DNA from: Whitmania pigra
Taxonomy: Eukaryota; Annelida; Clitellata; Hirudinida; Haemopidae
Direction: 5' to 3'
DNA: 64,000 nt
NCBI GenBank assembly: GCA_021613335.1
Contig: JAJTWR010000263.1
Span: 3,780,001-3,844,000, forward strand
The first letter of the stretch is position 1; each line of letters opens with the position of its first letter. The position numbers were made by a program, and so were the translations under genes. A model generated the notes under the pieces. That model was not told the origin of the DNA, searched no databases, and saw only the letters and a list, made by a program, of their open reading frames with translations. This document shows positions 1 through 25,219 of the stretch, in pieces.

Positions 1-71
1 TGAATGATGTGTTATGCAACAATTTTCGCATAAATAAATTATTATAAACACATACAGAATCTTCCTCTCAG

Positions 72-778
72 GCAAAGTCTTAATCAAAAGAACAACCCAT
101 CCGTGGCTATCGCTGCTGAGCCAGCGACGAATCGTTTGCCAAACGTTCTTGGTATCATGACAGGAAGCGTTGAATATTCTATTAAAAGTGAAAAATTGAA
201 ACTGGAACGTCATTCTTCTCTAGATGGAAAAAATTCTATATGGCATAAAAACCAAAGCGGTTACCAGGAAGTTCCTTTAGATGTTCCAGGCAACGAAAGT
301 TCCAGCGACGAATGCATTGTTGAAATGAAGCACATACATTCGAGCGACTGTAATCCTCTTCCTTGCAATCATAGAATTGATGATCGAACAATTTCAAATC
401 ATTTCCAAAGTCCAAATAATGTTCGTTTAGAAAGTCGCTGTGGTTTGTTACCCCCTAGGAAAGTTCAAAGTCGTAGCAAAATTGGAGCCTATCAAACTTT
501 ACCAAAAGTCAATAACGGTATGAACAGTGAATGCTACTTCATGGGGAGAGGATTCCAACAAAATTCTGATAGTGTGTGTTCTCATGATGCTGAAAACGAA
601 CTCAGAAGACTAAGATTGTTAATATGGACTGAGAGAAAGAACAACGAAGAGCGAGAGGCTGAGGTGGAAAGAAGATGGGTGGCACGCATGGAGGGAGTGG
701 TTGCTGAAGCAAGAAGCATCGAGCAGTCACTGAGAAGTCAACTGCAACAATTACGGAAGCAATTTGTGCATTTACAAG
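72..778 (+). CDS. LZTS-like gene, first visible exon
   Basis: The acceptor is cttcctctcag ending at 71 and the donor is CAAG|GTTAGT at 778/779, leaving phase 1. Codons run from 73 without a stop. The GTG at 103 is only an open-frame boundary; the first in-frame ATG (158) lies inside the exon, so translation probably starts upstream. Confidence 0.65.
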
Positions 779-2370
779 GTTAGTTGTCAAGTGGTTTGTT
801 GTAATACGTTTTGGAATCCGAAGTTCTGCAAAGACCATATATTTTATTCTTAGCAGATTCTTTATGAACACCAACTAAAAAAAAGGCTGAGTTAAATTTC
901 CGAGTTGATTATTTAAGTAGCCAAAACCATTATAAATTTAAACAAAAACCAGAACTGGAACGTCATCCATTCCTAGATGGAAAAAACTCTGATATTCTAT
1001 TGAAATGCTAGGTTGTAGATTAACGATTAACGCAGATTTTCGACAGTTAACTTTGAAAGGCCACAGTTACGCTTAGAGTAAAGCTAATTGAATGAAACAA
1101 TCTTCATTGGAAACTGCACTCGTTTACCCACAGGAATTAAAACTGTCGCCCGAATTCAGCATTTTTGTTTTTTTTTTGGTTTCTGTTTCTGCCAAAGCTC
1201 CGCTTGCTCATCAGAGATAGTGATAAAGATACCCGTTCATTGTAATTTCTTACCCTTTTTCTGGGAATTCTGAAGTAGTAAAAATATTTCTATAAAGATC
1301 GGTAGCCTTACGTGTTTGTTTGTGCTTGTCGTGCACGTTTGCGTTATTCCAAATACATAAAAAAATTCACGGAGTCCCTTTGGGACAAGTTTCGTTGATT
1401 TGATGAAAGGAAAAAAGTTAGGGAAGGAGAAATTTGTAGTAACATTCAAGAGGTCAAGTATTCGTTATTGCAAAGATCATAATTTTAAAAATGTCAGGGA
1501 TGAATGTGTCGACATTCCAATATGTTTAATGTGGATTTGGAGGCCTGAATCTAGGTGTCAGTCGTAATATCATGGTTTTATGATACTGTTGTAAACTTGG
1601 AAATTATATTAAGTTTTATATAAGTTTTATATTAAACATGAAATTAGCTCAAAGAAGTTGCAATGTATCAAAATGCCTATATTTATAAAGCATCCTATCC
1701 TTCTTATATCCTATTTAATTTAATATTTTAAAATAATTTTTAAAAAATAATTTAAAGTTTAAACTATAATTCAAATTTTGTATTTATTTAAGACCAACTA
1801 AGAAAATGTCAAGATGTGAACAAGAACAGACTTTCTCTTTTTGAAGCTTCAACCCAGACCCCTCGAAGCAAAGAAGCTCCGGTTTCGAGTAGTTTGATTA
1901 ACTATAAAATACAACAAGGACATCACAAAGAAGCAATGAAAGACATGAACCATAGCTTCAGCAGCAGTTGTAGCAGCATTGACAGCTCTGATGTAAACGC
2001 GAATGAGTCTGGAGTTGCAATGACCTCGTCACAACCTCCTGATAATATCACTCTTAAACACCTGAGAACCGAATTAGAAAGTTGCAAAGCTACCATGGAG
2101 GAAGAACAAATGAGATGGATGAATGAGAAGAATAGCGTTATAGAATATCAACAACGTTTGCAGCTTAATTATATCCAGGTATATATTTTCGTGTTTTCAA
2201 TTGTTATTCAATTGCTACAATTGTATCTCATTTTCGTCATCACTGCTGAACTATTCTATTTGAACCAGGCTATGAAGAAAAACGAGTTACTAACGGAGGA
2301 GTTGCATCAGTTAACTGCGGAATTAGACAAATTTCAACACAATGATCGTCAACTGGGAGAAAATAAATAA
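72..2370 (+). CDS. LZTS/N4BP3 (Fez1)-like coiled-coil protein, 5'-partial gene, three visible exons
   Basis: Three exons (72-778, 1793-2178, 2269-2370) join in one frame and give about 397 residues; the reading frame is open to the acceptor at 70-71, so the start lies in an upstream exon outside the window. The first half is low-complexity and Ser/Asn-rich. Around residues 175-240 it becomes a charged coiled coil (ELRRLRLL, then RSQLQQLRKQF). Near the end NSVIEYQQRLQLNYIQ followed by KKNELLTEELHQL resembles the conserved C-terminal leucine-zipper block of LZTS1/2/3 and N4BP3, where the pattern is VIQYQKQLQQxYxxMYxRNxxLExxL. Those proteins are cytoplasmic or postsynaptic scaffolds. The family call rests on that one block plus the coiled coils; a generic coiled-coil protein is the alternative. 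The poly(A) signal AATAAA at 2403 follows the stop. Confidence 0.6.
1793..2178 (+). CDS. LZTS-like gene, penultimate exon
   Basis: The acceptor is tatttatttaag ending at 1792 and the donor is CCAG|GTATAT at 2178/2179. Two bases (AC) complete the codon left by the previous exon (G+AC = Asp), and the exon ends in phase 0. It encodes a Ser-rich stretch, then a helical KHLRTELESCKATMEEEQ segment and the VIEYQQRLQLNYIQ motif. Confidence 0.65.
2269..2370 (+). CDS. LZTS-like gene, last coding exon
   Basis: The acceptor is ttgaaccag ending at 2268. The exon is in phase 0 and continues the leucine zipper (KKNELLTEELHQLTAELDK) to a TAA stop at 2368-2370. The preceding 90-bp intron is also open in the same frame, so a splice-retained reading is possible. 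Confidence 0.6.
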   Translation, partial: AMKKNELLTEELHQLTAELDKFQHNDRQLGENK

Positions 2371-2402
2371 TTCCATTGGGGTCTGTTGCTTTAGTAACAG
2401 TC

Positions 2403-2408
2403 AATAAA
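2403..2408 (+). terminator. Poly(A) signal of the LZTS-like gene
   Basis: AATAAA lies 33 bases after the stop codon. Another AATAAA at 2362-2367 directly abuts the stop, so the 2403 copy is the more plausible signal. Confidence 0.5.
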
Positions 2409-2695
2409 TATTATAACAAGAAAAATTAAGAAAATGCATTACAGAAATAACATGATAATGTTCTTGAATGATAATAAAATCGTGCAACTACTTTCAACTT
2501 TTATTAAACTTTGAGTAATTCAACAATCAAATTGGATTTTTTTTATTTTAAGTGTCTTTAATATCATTAACAGAAACATAATTTTTTCTAGAAACATCGG
2601 AGCTTAATTTGAAATTTCGCTTATTCGAAGATTCGATTATTAATTTTAATAAATCAATTTGATTAACACCAAAAACATGTCATAAAATGTTGTAA

Positions 2696-2985
2696 ATGAA
2701 CTTAGAAACTCCTATCGCGGAGATAACCGACATGGAATCATCAGTGGAATGCCCCGTCATCAAACGTTTCGGCCGAACTCCTGATGTTCTCGAGGTGTGG
2801 GCCACACCCGTTGATCAGGCGGGTGTTCCTGTCGGTGAAAACACTACCTATCCGACTTCATCGAAACGCACAGCATGTTATATCGCTATCGATGAGACTT
2901 ACGGCGACCCACTTGGTCGTGTAAGTCTGGGTGTTGAGCCTCATCATAAACCCTTTAAAATACGTCTGTATAATTTGAATTAACA
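2696..2985 (+). repeat. Dispersed repeat X, copy 1 (unclassified, open for 95 codons)
   Basis: This locally GC-richer stretch is similar to segments at 27190-27609 and more weakly at 44815-45035. Shared landmarks with the 27 kb copy are a TCAAACGTTTCGGCC block and, further on, GTTGATCAggCGGGTGTTCCTGTCGG against GTGATCAACCGGATGTTCCTGTCGG. It has an ATG-initiated 95-codon frame, but copies elsewhere do not keep that frame, so I read it as a repeat and not a gene. The class is unknown. Confidence 0.5.
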
Positions 2986-2989
2986 TTTG

Positions 2990-3560
2990 AGTGTGGTACC
3001 GATCCGTACGCATTCGCCAAGTCGAGCCACACAACGTACAAACTCAGGCCTCTTGGCTCTCTGAATAGCCTCCCAAATCATGGAAGAGTGCTCCATGCAA
3101 CAAGGCACGCCTGGAACACTTCACTTCTATGTATCAACTTATTGGACAAAACATATTCAGTGAGCCTCGATGCAATGACGGAGAAAAATTATGTTCATTC
3201 AACAGCGAAATAGGTCTGAATTGGTTTAGGCGAAGGGAATCTCGTTTCTTCGGTATGTAGACGCCTTCAGCTACTCTCAATGCCCAACTGCCAAGCCCTT
3301 TCGATGGAGGAGTGCAGCAAATACAGCATCATATACACAAAAGGTAGGGAAGTCCATATGGCCCTTGCGCCGAGCGGTTCCTGGCTTTTCTAATAACTCG
3401 CCTCACTTCCTCAATCATCGGGGATGTCAGGCTAAAAACACTGGTAGGGAGAGGCACCCTTGGAATGTTTTGTTCAGGGAGGAGAATGTGTCGAAGGGCA
3501 TCACTATACGTATTCGTAAGTATTCCAATTCATCTCCCGGAAAATTCTTCGCCAAAAATA
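2990..3560 (-). mobile_element. Non-LTR retrotransposon relic (reverse transcriptase N-terminal part)
   Basis: Read on the minus strand, with frameshifts, the fragments EEVRRVIRKARNRSAQGPYG, then AEGVYIPKKRDS, then GVPCCMEHSSMIWEAIQRA and finally VVWLDLANAYGSV appear in the order expected for a LINE reverse transcriptase (the AxSxPGPNGxPY region, then the DLxxAYxSV catalytic-Asp region). Related fragments lie at 35190-35800 and 58080-59070. It is a pseudogenic piece with no intact frame. Confidence 0.7.
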
Positions 3561-5838
3561 TTTGAGAATAATTGGTTGCATTTACATTTATATAAATGAT
3601 AGCCTTCTCAAAATAAAGTTTACAAAGACATTGCGTGTACAATGTGCACGTAGCATCCAGTTTTTGGAAATAACATATAAGTAAAAAATCAATTAATTTA
3701 TTTAATATGTGCATTAACATGGAAACTGTTTTAATACCGCGAATACCACATATCCAAACTCAAATGTAAACAGTCTCTTTTCCGTTTAGCCTTTTCTACG
3801 ACGATCCAGAAATCTCAGGGTCAAACTTTAAAAAAACTCTGTATCTACTTAACAAAATCGGTTTTCAGTTATGGACAATAGAGTAGGTCGTCAGTGCAAT
3901 TTTTTTAGTTCGATTGACTTTGAATAGCAAAATAATGTTGCTCTATCATCTAAGTAACATTATAATAAAGAAATTTGTTAAAAATAATAAAATAATTTGT
4001 CTTCACTTGCCGCCTTGGCATCGAAAATCAGTCATTATTCGATATTGAAATATTATAGAATGATATATATATATAAGGAAAATGGAATAGCATTTTAATT
4101 CAGTGGTTATTTTTTTTATTAATAACAATAAAGTAATGTATTATGACTTTATTCACTTGACTATCATTTTACATGAATGTAACTGCACTGAATGCAAATT
4201 ATTCAAACATAATTATGCAAAAGTGCAATAACTCACACCGAGTCAGTCCCGAGTTGTCCAATCTTTCTTGAATCAAAATGTGAAATATACTTTCTAAATA
4301 GAAGTTTTCCTTTAACATAACCGTCTCGTCTCATATCCCTGCAAACTGATGCTGCTGTTTTTTTAACAAATTTGATGTTTTACCATACTTTGGGTAAAAT
4401 TCCATTCTTGAGGTATTTGTATTGCATATTCAATTTCATCATCACTTACATTCTTCAACATAACTTGGAGAGTACTCGGATGATCTTGCCAATTTACAAG
4501 ACTATGGCAATCCTCTGCATCAACGTTCAGAAGAGGAATTGTGAATTTTGAAATTCCTCACTTCTGCAGAATCTGCGGCAACAGATCGTCACATTACATG
4601 GCAACTGTAGGAAACGTCATCATATATCTGCCAGACTTTCTGTGTCCTCTATTGACTCCTCATCACTAGGCACTTCCACAACAAATCAGTATTAGAACCT
4701 GACGCTCACGCACTACTTTTCCTAAAAGACAGGGAGTTTTAGTATTTCTGTCTCTTTGAGGCTCTCTCAGTTGCTTTAGTTAACTTGTAAATAGTTTTCT
4801 TTTCAAAAGTACTAATAGTCACTTTAATTTCATTTTTTTGATCTATGAAAAATTCACGCTCAAATGTTGGCATCTTTAATTCTCAAATTCTGCAAATACT
4901 TGATGACATGCTGCTAAGTCATACAAAGTTAAACTGTCTTGTTTAGCAAAAATTATGTCTGAAAGAGAGCACAATTAGTATTTAGAACCAACTTACATTG
5001 CAATTCTAACAGGGAAATATTCATCACCTTCTGCGTTTGTTCATGGCTTAGATTTTGAAAGAATATTGGAGTTGGAAAAATTTGATAAAATCATAAGGGA
5101 AGAAAGAGTTGTCAAGAGATGATCAAACCTGTTGTAGCAGCAGTTGACGGAAGCCCGGACGAAAATACTCGCTATCAAAAAGTCATTGATGTTGCCACTT
5201 CGTAAAAAATAATCTAGATGCCTTTTTCACTGCAACCAATGCCATTTTTACCGGAAGAATTGCTTACATTCGAGTGGTACTTTAACGTCAAATTTGGCGC
5301 GAGCTATATTTGTTCCAAATATTTTTAATATGTTGCAAGTATTTCGAACAACATTTAATTAATTCTATTCCCCCTTCTAAAATTTTAGAAAATATATTAG
5401 ATATCCTTAATTTCAATGATACCATTTTACTGAAATACCTAACTCGATGAAAACAATTATCCAAAAATAAATTTACTTAAATTCATTATGATTATCATTT
5501 GTTGTGTAAATTTTAAGTAGAAACACTGAATACTGAAAAGGTGACTTCGTCATATTTAATTTTCAGTTTACTGAACTGGTTTATTCATTGGAAACAAACA
5601 CTAGTTTACAAACGCTTTAAAAATAAATTTGGATATATTTAGTGAATTAGATTTTATTAGGCCTAAAAATTTCATTGCATCGAACCAAAGAAGCAATTCA
5701 AGCTCTTAAGTGATCCATTAGCGTTTAAATCAATGAATCTTCAGCGATTAAATTACCAAATATTTTTCTAAACAAAGTTTAAAATGTTGACATTATTTAT
5801 GCCATTTTGAGGTTTATTTAATTGAGAAATTGATGACA
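3561..5838. other. Intergenic AT-rich DNA with a possible decayed transposon frame
   Basis: No supported gene. On the minus strand at about 4240-4960 a broken frame reads IPLLNVDAEDCHSLVNW, then SDDEIEYAIQIPQEW, and upstream MPTFEREFFIDQK. It looks like a decayed coding relic, perhaps of a mobile element, but I cannot place its family. The rest shows only A/T runs. Confidence 0.35.
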
Positions 5839-5842
5839 TTTA

Positions 5843-5844
<2 letters not shown>
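5813..5844 (-). terminator. EMX: EMX poly(A) signals
   Basis: Two minus-strand AATAAA hexamers occur: 5839-5844, overlapping the stop codon, and 5813-5818, about 25 bases downstream. The second is the more plausible signal and implies a very short 3' UTR, unless more distal sites are used. Confidence 0.45.
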
Positions 5845-19327
<13,483 letters not shown>

Positions 19328-20060
19328 TGAGTTCGTTATATAAAATCCTTTTTCACCAGCTCTGAATTTAATAATTTCCGCAATTTATAATTATCACTAA
19401 ATAGTTTCATTCAACCAAACAATGAATTGATATTTATTTTCGTACAATTTTGAAGTCGATAATCTTTTATTTTTTTAATAAATAAACAATAAAAAAAAAC
19501 CTTTGAGTGTCAGTTAATTATAAAGCTCATTCTGTTTTCGTCTTTATAACGACTATTTGCTTAAATATGATCTTGTAGGCGTGGTCCACATGCCAGTCAT
19601 TTAAAAAAGATCCTATGAGAAATAAGGAACTTACAGTTCGTCATTTACCATTGGTATCTACAGAATTAAAATGAATGGTCTTAATAATTTTGATTTACCC
19701 AAATTTTTAATACACAAATACTAGTAAAATAAATTATGGTTTTAATTAATGAATGATTTATTGCTTCAAAATAACATGTCACGTCTAATAAGTGAATAGT
19801 TGTTTTGTTCATCATGCTCATGAGTGTTAATATCGCAGTATTGGTATCGCCGATAGTTTTTGACTATCGGTATTTTGGCTAGAGATACTCGATACCAATA
19901 CTTTTTCGAGCATTTTAAAATGATAAAATTGTAAATATATTTTGTTTTATATATATATTCATAAATATTATATTAAAAATATTAAAAGATTTTCATCTTT
20001 CATATGAAATAGGCAACATATACTTATTAATTTATTTGTTTGGTTACAGTCCATTGCATA
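19328..20060. other. EMX 5' flank
   Basis: No gene. It should hold the EMX 5' UTR and promoter. A TATATAA lies just upstream of the start codon, too close to act as its TATA box unless the mRNA starts elsewhere. At 19830-19915 a short palindromic patch of GGTATCG/CGATACC words (tatcggtattttggctag) looks like a small MITE. Confidence 0.35.
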
Positions 20061-20064
20061 GGCA

Positions 20065-20820
20065 ATGATGGGCACTAACTAAACTTTTTTAGATAAACTT
20101 TAACTAAACTTTCAACTAAAAATTTTTAGTTAAACTATTAGTTGTTTTTAAAAAGTTGTCAACTAAATTAAATAAATATATTTAAACTTTTCATAACTTT
20201 TTTCTATCAAATTTTTAGCATATTTATTTCATCAAATATTAGTGGACAAAATGACTCAATGTTATAAACGTTTATTTCACATCAATAAACCGCAATTAGA
20301 AATCAAAATTTATGACATGATAACATGACTGAAATTGTTTCATGATTTCAACCTTGATCTTGGCTGTCATTACTGGTTTCATAACTAAAAGAAATGCAGC
20401 CAATAAGTTTATGTCAGATTCAGTAATTGCTGCAATTCTCAAAGCTGACAAACATTCATTTTCTCTAATCCGATTTCCACAACTCTGTCCAGCATAGTAT
20501 TCACTAAACCATGTCGTACCAGTTGAGAGATTAAAGGTTTTTCCTGCAATTTCTTCACAGTAACCTTTGCCTTTTGGGCTACTTACTAAATTCCACAATG
20601 CCTGCACTTTACCCATTGCTCGATCATAGGACCTCTGGTACGACTTGTCATTCCTTGCTTCCAAAGCATCCACACTCGCAACTAAATTTAGTGGGTGATT
20701 GCCATATTCCTTCTGTGGAGGTAGTACCACAGCTTCATCATCATCTCCATCAATTTCTTGCAGGCAATTGCCAACATTAACGTTGGTTATGGCATCAATT
20801 GTATCCTGGCCATCACAATC
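20065..20820 (-). pseudogene. hAT transposase relic
   Basis: The minus-strand frame 20730-20296 reads HPLNLVASVDALEARNDKSY, then AMGKVQALWNLVS, a TTWFSEYY block standing where TRWNSxxD is expected, and ESDINLLAAFLLVMKPV. This is the mid-section of a hAT (zinc-finger BED type) transposase. The Trp is kept but neighbours are substituted. Left-side sequence (caatgatgggcactaactaa) resembles hAT termini. N- and C-terminal parts are missing. Confidence 0.72.
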
Positions 20821-20828
20821 ATTTGATC

Positions 20829-21400
20829 AGTGTTGCCGTAAGCACTCCAAAAAGGTACTTAAGTATAAATACAAAGTACCTGGGGCTGAAGGTACTTATA
20901 AGTAGAGGTACAAGTACGTTGTAGGCAATGTACTTAAGTACAAGTACAAGTATTTTTGAATTTACTTAAGTATAAATACAAGTACTTTTGGGGACCTTCA
21001 TTGATCAGAAACAATATTCGTTATCCTCAATTCAATGCTAAGACAAGTATAACAAAATTTATATTTATCAATAAAATTGTTTATTCTTCTTTAAAAGAAG
21101 CAGTGTTTCAAAATATTTGTATCAAGATATTTTCATCATTAACGACTGACGACTGAACATTTTGAAATGTTACTATTTCTTCCTCTAGCAAAGTGGTAAT
21201 TGAATTGCAACATTGTAATAATTTTTTCAAATAGTGATAATAATAATATTAAGTAGTAGTAGTAGTAATAATAATAATAATAGTTCATTTGTGTGGCGCC
21301 TCCAGCATATTGTCAGGTACTATGGTTCTTAGATTAGAAAAAGTATTGCTCTTGCAAATACTTTTATAAAGTATTTTTAACAACCTTGATCATACTGCAT
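20829..21400. mobile_element. Non-autonomous hAT-like element with GTACTT-rich subterminal repeats
   Basis: It starts CAGTGTTGCC, a typical hAT end, followed by dense GTACTTAAGTA/TACAAGTACTT words to about 20995. Near 21340-21390 the opposite end shows aaagtatttttaacaacctt. Related GTACTT-rich patches are at 41464-41610 and 45520-45640. There is no coding capacity. Confidence 0.5.
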
Positions 21401-22850
21401 AAAATTAAAAATTAAAACAGTACTTACTGAATAAAATTCGCTAAGATGCTTAAAACAGATGTTTGCTCGCGTGTTAAACTAAGAGGGGTGTAATTAAAAC
21501 GATTGGCTTTCTCGATCGTTTTATAATTACGACTTAATGGCTTCGTGATTCGATAACTGTGGAAACAACTTCGATTTTAATTTTCGTAATTTCCTTTATT
21601 TTGTAAAAAAAATTATCTACGAAATGTAAACATGTGTTGCATCTTATATGCCAGGGCATGCAGGCTAGCCGAATGGATATCGTTCCTATCTTGATACATG
21701 AGGCAATGAAAAAATCGGTTAAATAATAATAGGGCCCTCTAATTACTCTAATCCGGCCCGCCTCGAAAAGAGAAAAAATTCTGGGAGAAATTAAAACAGC
21801 GAAAGCCTGCGTTAAACAATGAAAAATCCGATAATAGCCTATCTATAAAATTTGTAACAAATAATAAATGTTCTTGGTTGTTGGTGATTGCTTTAGTTCT
21901 ATCCATCTTATGATGATTGTGACGAAAATGTTTGCTTTAATTTGAGCCAATTTTTTTTAACTCATTCCAAAGGTTTTGCAAATTATATAAATGGAAATAA
22001 AATTGATTGAAATAGTGGAAATAAAATCATTAAAAAAGTAAATTTGCAAAATTTACAAATTGCATAATTTTGTTAATGTGTGGAATCCGCAAAATCAATA
22101 ACCCCTCCACCTGCAGATATTTTTGATGACCCCCTTAGTAGAGTTGGTTAGATGAGTGTTCTGCTATTATAATTGCATTAGTGGAGCAGAGCTCATTAAA
22201 TGTTTCAGTTGGCTGGGTCCGTCATGATGGCATCATGATATAGAGGTTGAACCTCGCACATTGACATTTGATTTTTCATTACTTTTAATTTTCTTTAAAT
22301 ACTTTTAAATTTAATATTTTAAACATGTTTAACAGTTTAATTTCTATTAATCACGCCTTTAATTATATAATACATATTCTAAAAAGTAATTTTTGCGGAA
22401 TCCAATCATATAATCAACATGCATGAATCCGTCTTAACTCGCTGAAAGCTTGGCTTTTGTGATAGGAATGAGGAATGAAAACTCAAATTATTTATGACTT
22501 TAAAAAATGCAGATTTATTAGAATTTGTAAAAACATTCTCGTAATGTGAGTTTTCATTCGAATTACTTATGAATTTTGTTTGATTTGTAAGCTACTTTTT
22601 AAAACCAAATTTCGTTTCACATTAGAAGAAAAAAATATAAAACTATTTTATATATTTATATAGTTATAGTAAAAATAATTTTAAAATTAATTAAATTTAA
22701 TATTAAATGGGAAAATACAATGATCAGAACATTTTGAAATTAAATTATTACTCCTAACCCTTACTATTAACCCTTAACACTAACCAAACCCCAATTCCAG
22801 TATTAAGTTATTAAAATATACTAAGCGGATCCGGTTATACAAACGATCAG
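21401..22850. other. Intergenic DNA without recognised features
   Basis: No gene and no clear transposon. The part 21480-21620 contains an inverted pair around attaaaacgattggc and gatcgttttataat. It could be EMX upstream sequence, but nothing is decisive. Confidence 0.3.
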
Positions 22851-22854
22851 GACG

Positions 22855-22925
22855 ATGCGCCTTCAGCGGGATTCGAACCCACCTCGAGAGAGTTTATCTT
22901 CAACCATCATTCTAAGCGAGCATGT
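22855..22925 (-). repeat. tRNA-like remnant (B box), not a functional tRNA gene
   Basis: The minus strand has GTGGGTTCGAATCCCGC, a perfect T-arm/B box, preceded by a variable-arm-like CTCTCTCGAG as in Ser/Leu tRNAs. The expected 5' acceptor strand pairing with TGAAGGC is absent, so no cloverleaf closes. It is likely a SINE head or tRNA pseudogene. Confidence 0.55.
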
Positions 22926-22930
22926 CGAGA

Positions 22931-23175
22931 CCCCGACGTTCCACAGATATTTTAACTCAAGACATAAATAGGTCGATTCCTGATTAATATTCATGCAATA
23001 CCTGATTGGCTTTGTAGCATTTGCAACAATCTGAATCTATAAGCGCTTCTGTTATAGAATCCATCATTCTAAACATGTGCTAGCCATTCAGGAAGCGCAT
23101 GAATATTATTTAGAAATCGACCTAATGATGTTTCGGGTTAAAATGGTATCTGCGGAACATCACGCTCGAATTCGG
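22931..23175. mobile_element. Palindromic MITE, family M, copy 1
   Basis: About 80-90 bp imperfect inverted arms (22931-23010 and 23083-23175) share gttccacagatattttaac against gttccgcagataccatttta, and taggtcgattcctgattaat against taggtcgatttctaaataat. The centre contains TTGCAACAATCTG. No transposase. Confidence 0.7.
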
Positions 23176-23282
23176 ATGCTTTCTTGATAGTGTACCTAAA
23201 CCGGTGCCGTTCCGGTGTGTTTTAATATTGTGCAATTTGCTAATTAAATAAATTAAATGGCGTTTATACTAAATTTTTCTAA

Positions 23283-23388
23283 ATTTTATTTTCCTAATTA
23301 ATATTCACACAAGCACTTCTAGATCAGACCATTGCAAATGTTTAAAAGCCAATCAGGAATCGCATGAATATTAATTAGGAATTAAAAT
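23283..23388. mobile_element. Palindromic MITE, family M, copy 2 (short, inverted)
   Basis: The terminal arms cctaattaatattcac and gcatgaatattaattagg form an inverted repeat. Its reverse complement matches the inside of copy 1 (attcctgattggctttt, then CATTTGCAA). The two copies lie in opposite orientation within 450 bp. Confidence 0.65.
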
Positions 23389-23699
23389 GTAAAAATATAA
23401 AACTATTTTAAATATTTGTATGGCTAAAGTAAAATAATTTAGACTACTAAAAAGTTACAAAATTGCACTTCCGCAATACCTATATATTTCCTAATTTCCC
23501 AGAATATTTACTACAAAAATTAAATTAATACTAAATTGGCAGCAACAGAACGACGAAATAATTTTTACAAATAGATAATTAATTATTATTAAATAAATAA
23601 TTTGTTTTCACAACTCGAGAATAAGGAAAATATTGAAACTAATAATTTTTATAAAAATCAAGTCAATATTAGAAGAAAAACATTTGCCAATTCGATTTT

Positions 23700-24230
23700 A
23701 CATCAATATTGTTGATGAGTGATGTCGTGATGCCATGGTGGAGTACAAAAGAAAGAAGTAACAGTCTCCGAGGAGCTGTGCGACCGCATGGCCTAACGGT
23801 TAAGGCTTCGCCTCTCACGATGGCAGCACAGTCCTAATCATCTAGATATGCAACGGACGTTAATTAAACATTACTTTTTTTTTCTTTGAGGAGCTTGCTC
23901 CAAATCATCTGAGTTATGCAACGGACTATAATCAAATAAATAAAGTCTTCGAGGAGTCCAAATCATCTCAGTTATGCAAAGGATTATAATCAAATAAATA
24001 AATAAATAAATAAATGTCTTCGAGGAAGTACGCCCGCATGGCCTCTCACGGTGGCAGCGCGGATCCAAACCCCGCTGCGGGAGCACCGTCCTAATCATCT
24101 AGCTATAGCAACGGACGTTAATAAAGCATTACTTTTTTGTCTTCGAGGAAAAGTCCAAATCATCTCAGTTATGCAAAGGACTGTAATAAAATAAATAAAA
24201 TAAATAGTCTTCGAGGAAGCCGGGGTGCAA
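23700..24230 (+). repeat. SINE family B cluster with tandem tail monomers
   Basis: Two tRNA-derived heads occur. Around 23781-23830 GCATGGCCTAACGGTTAAGG carries a canonical A box (TGGCCTAACGG). At 24028-24080 a copy has lost the A box but keeps GATCCAAACCCCGCTGC in the B-box position. Between and after them are three to four monomers of the type CTTCGAGGAnnnTCCAAATCATCTcAGTTATGCAACGGA, each ending in AAATAAATAAA. The flank at 23715-23775 resembles the LINE end at 29185-29240. Confidence 0.7.
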
Positions 24231-25170
24231 ACAGATCAGGGACAACTACGACAAGCTTCAGTACCAAGCGCTGAAGATCTGCTGTGGTGGCATGAGGGGA
24301 ACAAGTGCCTGGTGGAATGCAGTGAGCTTTCTCTCGACTTACGTCGTAAGAAGCTCAAGCCACGCCCTCAGGCCTATCGCCACTAAAAATGATTCAATTA
24401 AAGCTAAATACTTCATTTCATTCGGCAAAAAGTCCAAGTATCAAGCTAGGCTCCACCACAAGATAAAGAAACGAGGGGAGACAAAGTACGAGATAGTCGA
24501 GTCCTTCCTTCCAGCAGACTTCTCAGGAGATATCGAAGAGAAACCCCCACAATTTCTCCTTCGAGACTGAGGAAATCGGTGATTGACCTCAAATTTCTCC
24601 TTTGCAGCCGACGACCATCTGATGAAGCTGGTAGCAATGGAGAAGATATGAGATCTCCAAGGAAGTCTCCTTTGTTATACGGATGCTTCAAAGACGACAG
24701 ACAACAGAAATAGAGATCCAAATCCCGCAGAAAGCGTCAGCCTCAGGACTTCAAGTCGCAGCTGCATAAAATTCATCTGCATCGAACTAGCTGTCATAGA
24801 GGACTGTCTGATTCACATGAAGGACTCCTATCAGGGGGAGACCTTTGATATAGTTATTTTGAGCGACTCGTTTCGCGCCCTAGAGGCACTAAAGGATTGC
24901 AACCAAATTGCTCCTGAAATTAAGAAATCACAGTATCTAATTTCAGATATCTAAGGAAGTGGAAGAATGGTCACACTCGTCTGAACCCATGCCTATATTG
25001 GAATCTCTTGGAACTGGAATGCATTAGCAAAAGCCGCCACTACAAGGGAACAGATGGGCCGCTGGATCCCAGCGTCTATCAAGAATGTCAAAAGTTCCAT
25101 GGCCCGCAACATCATCCAACACTGGCAAGCCAGACAACCCGCAAAGCCTGCACTACAAGACAATAGAGAA
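24231..25170 (+). mobile_element. Jockey/I-type LINE relic, 3' part with RNase H
   Basis: Broken plus-strand frames read KLQYQALKICCGGMRGTSAW (post-RT region), then LCYTDASKTTD, CIELAVIEDCL and VILSDSFRALEALKDC, the RNase H blocks (YTDxSK, ExxAI, SDSxxAL) of I/Jockey LINEs. ARNIIQHWQARQ follows. Multiple stops show it is inactive. Confidence 0.75.
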
Positions 25171-25219
25171 ACTCGTGTCGACTAAGAGCAAGTTCTAATG
25201 TACCTCAAGGGGGAAGGAG

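Noticed and set aside
22855..22925. Possible tRNA-Ser/Leu gene
   Set aside because: The T arm is perfect, but no matching acceptor stem or anticodon arm closes; kept only as tRNA-like remnant.
23871..24220. CRISPR-like array in the repeated tail monomers
   Set aside because: The spacing is irregular, units end in AAATAAATAAA and the context is a eukaryotic SINE cluster.
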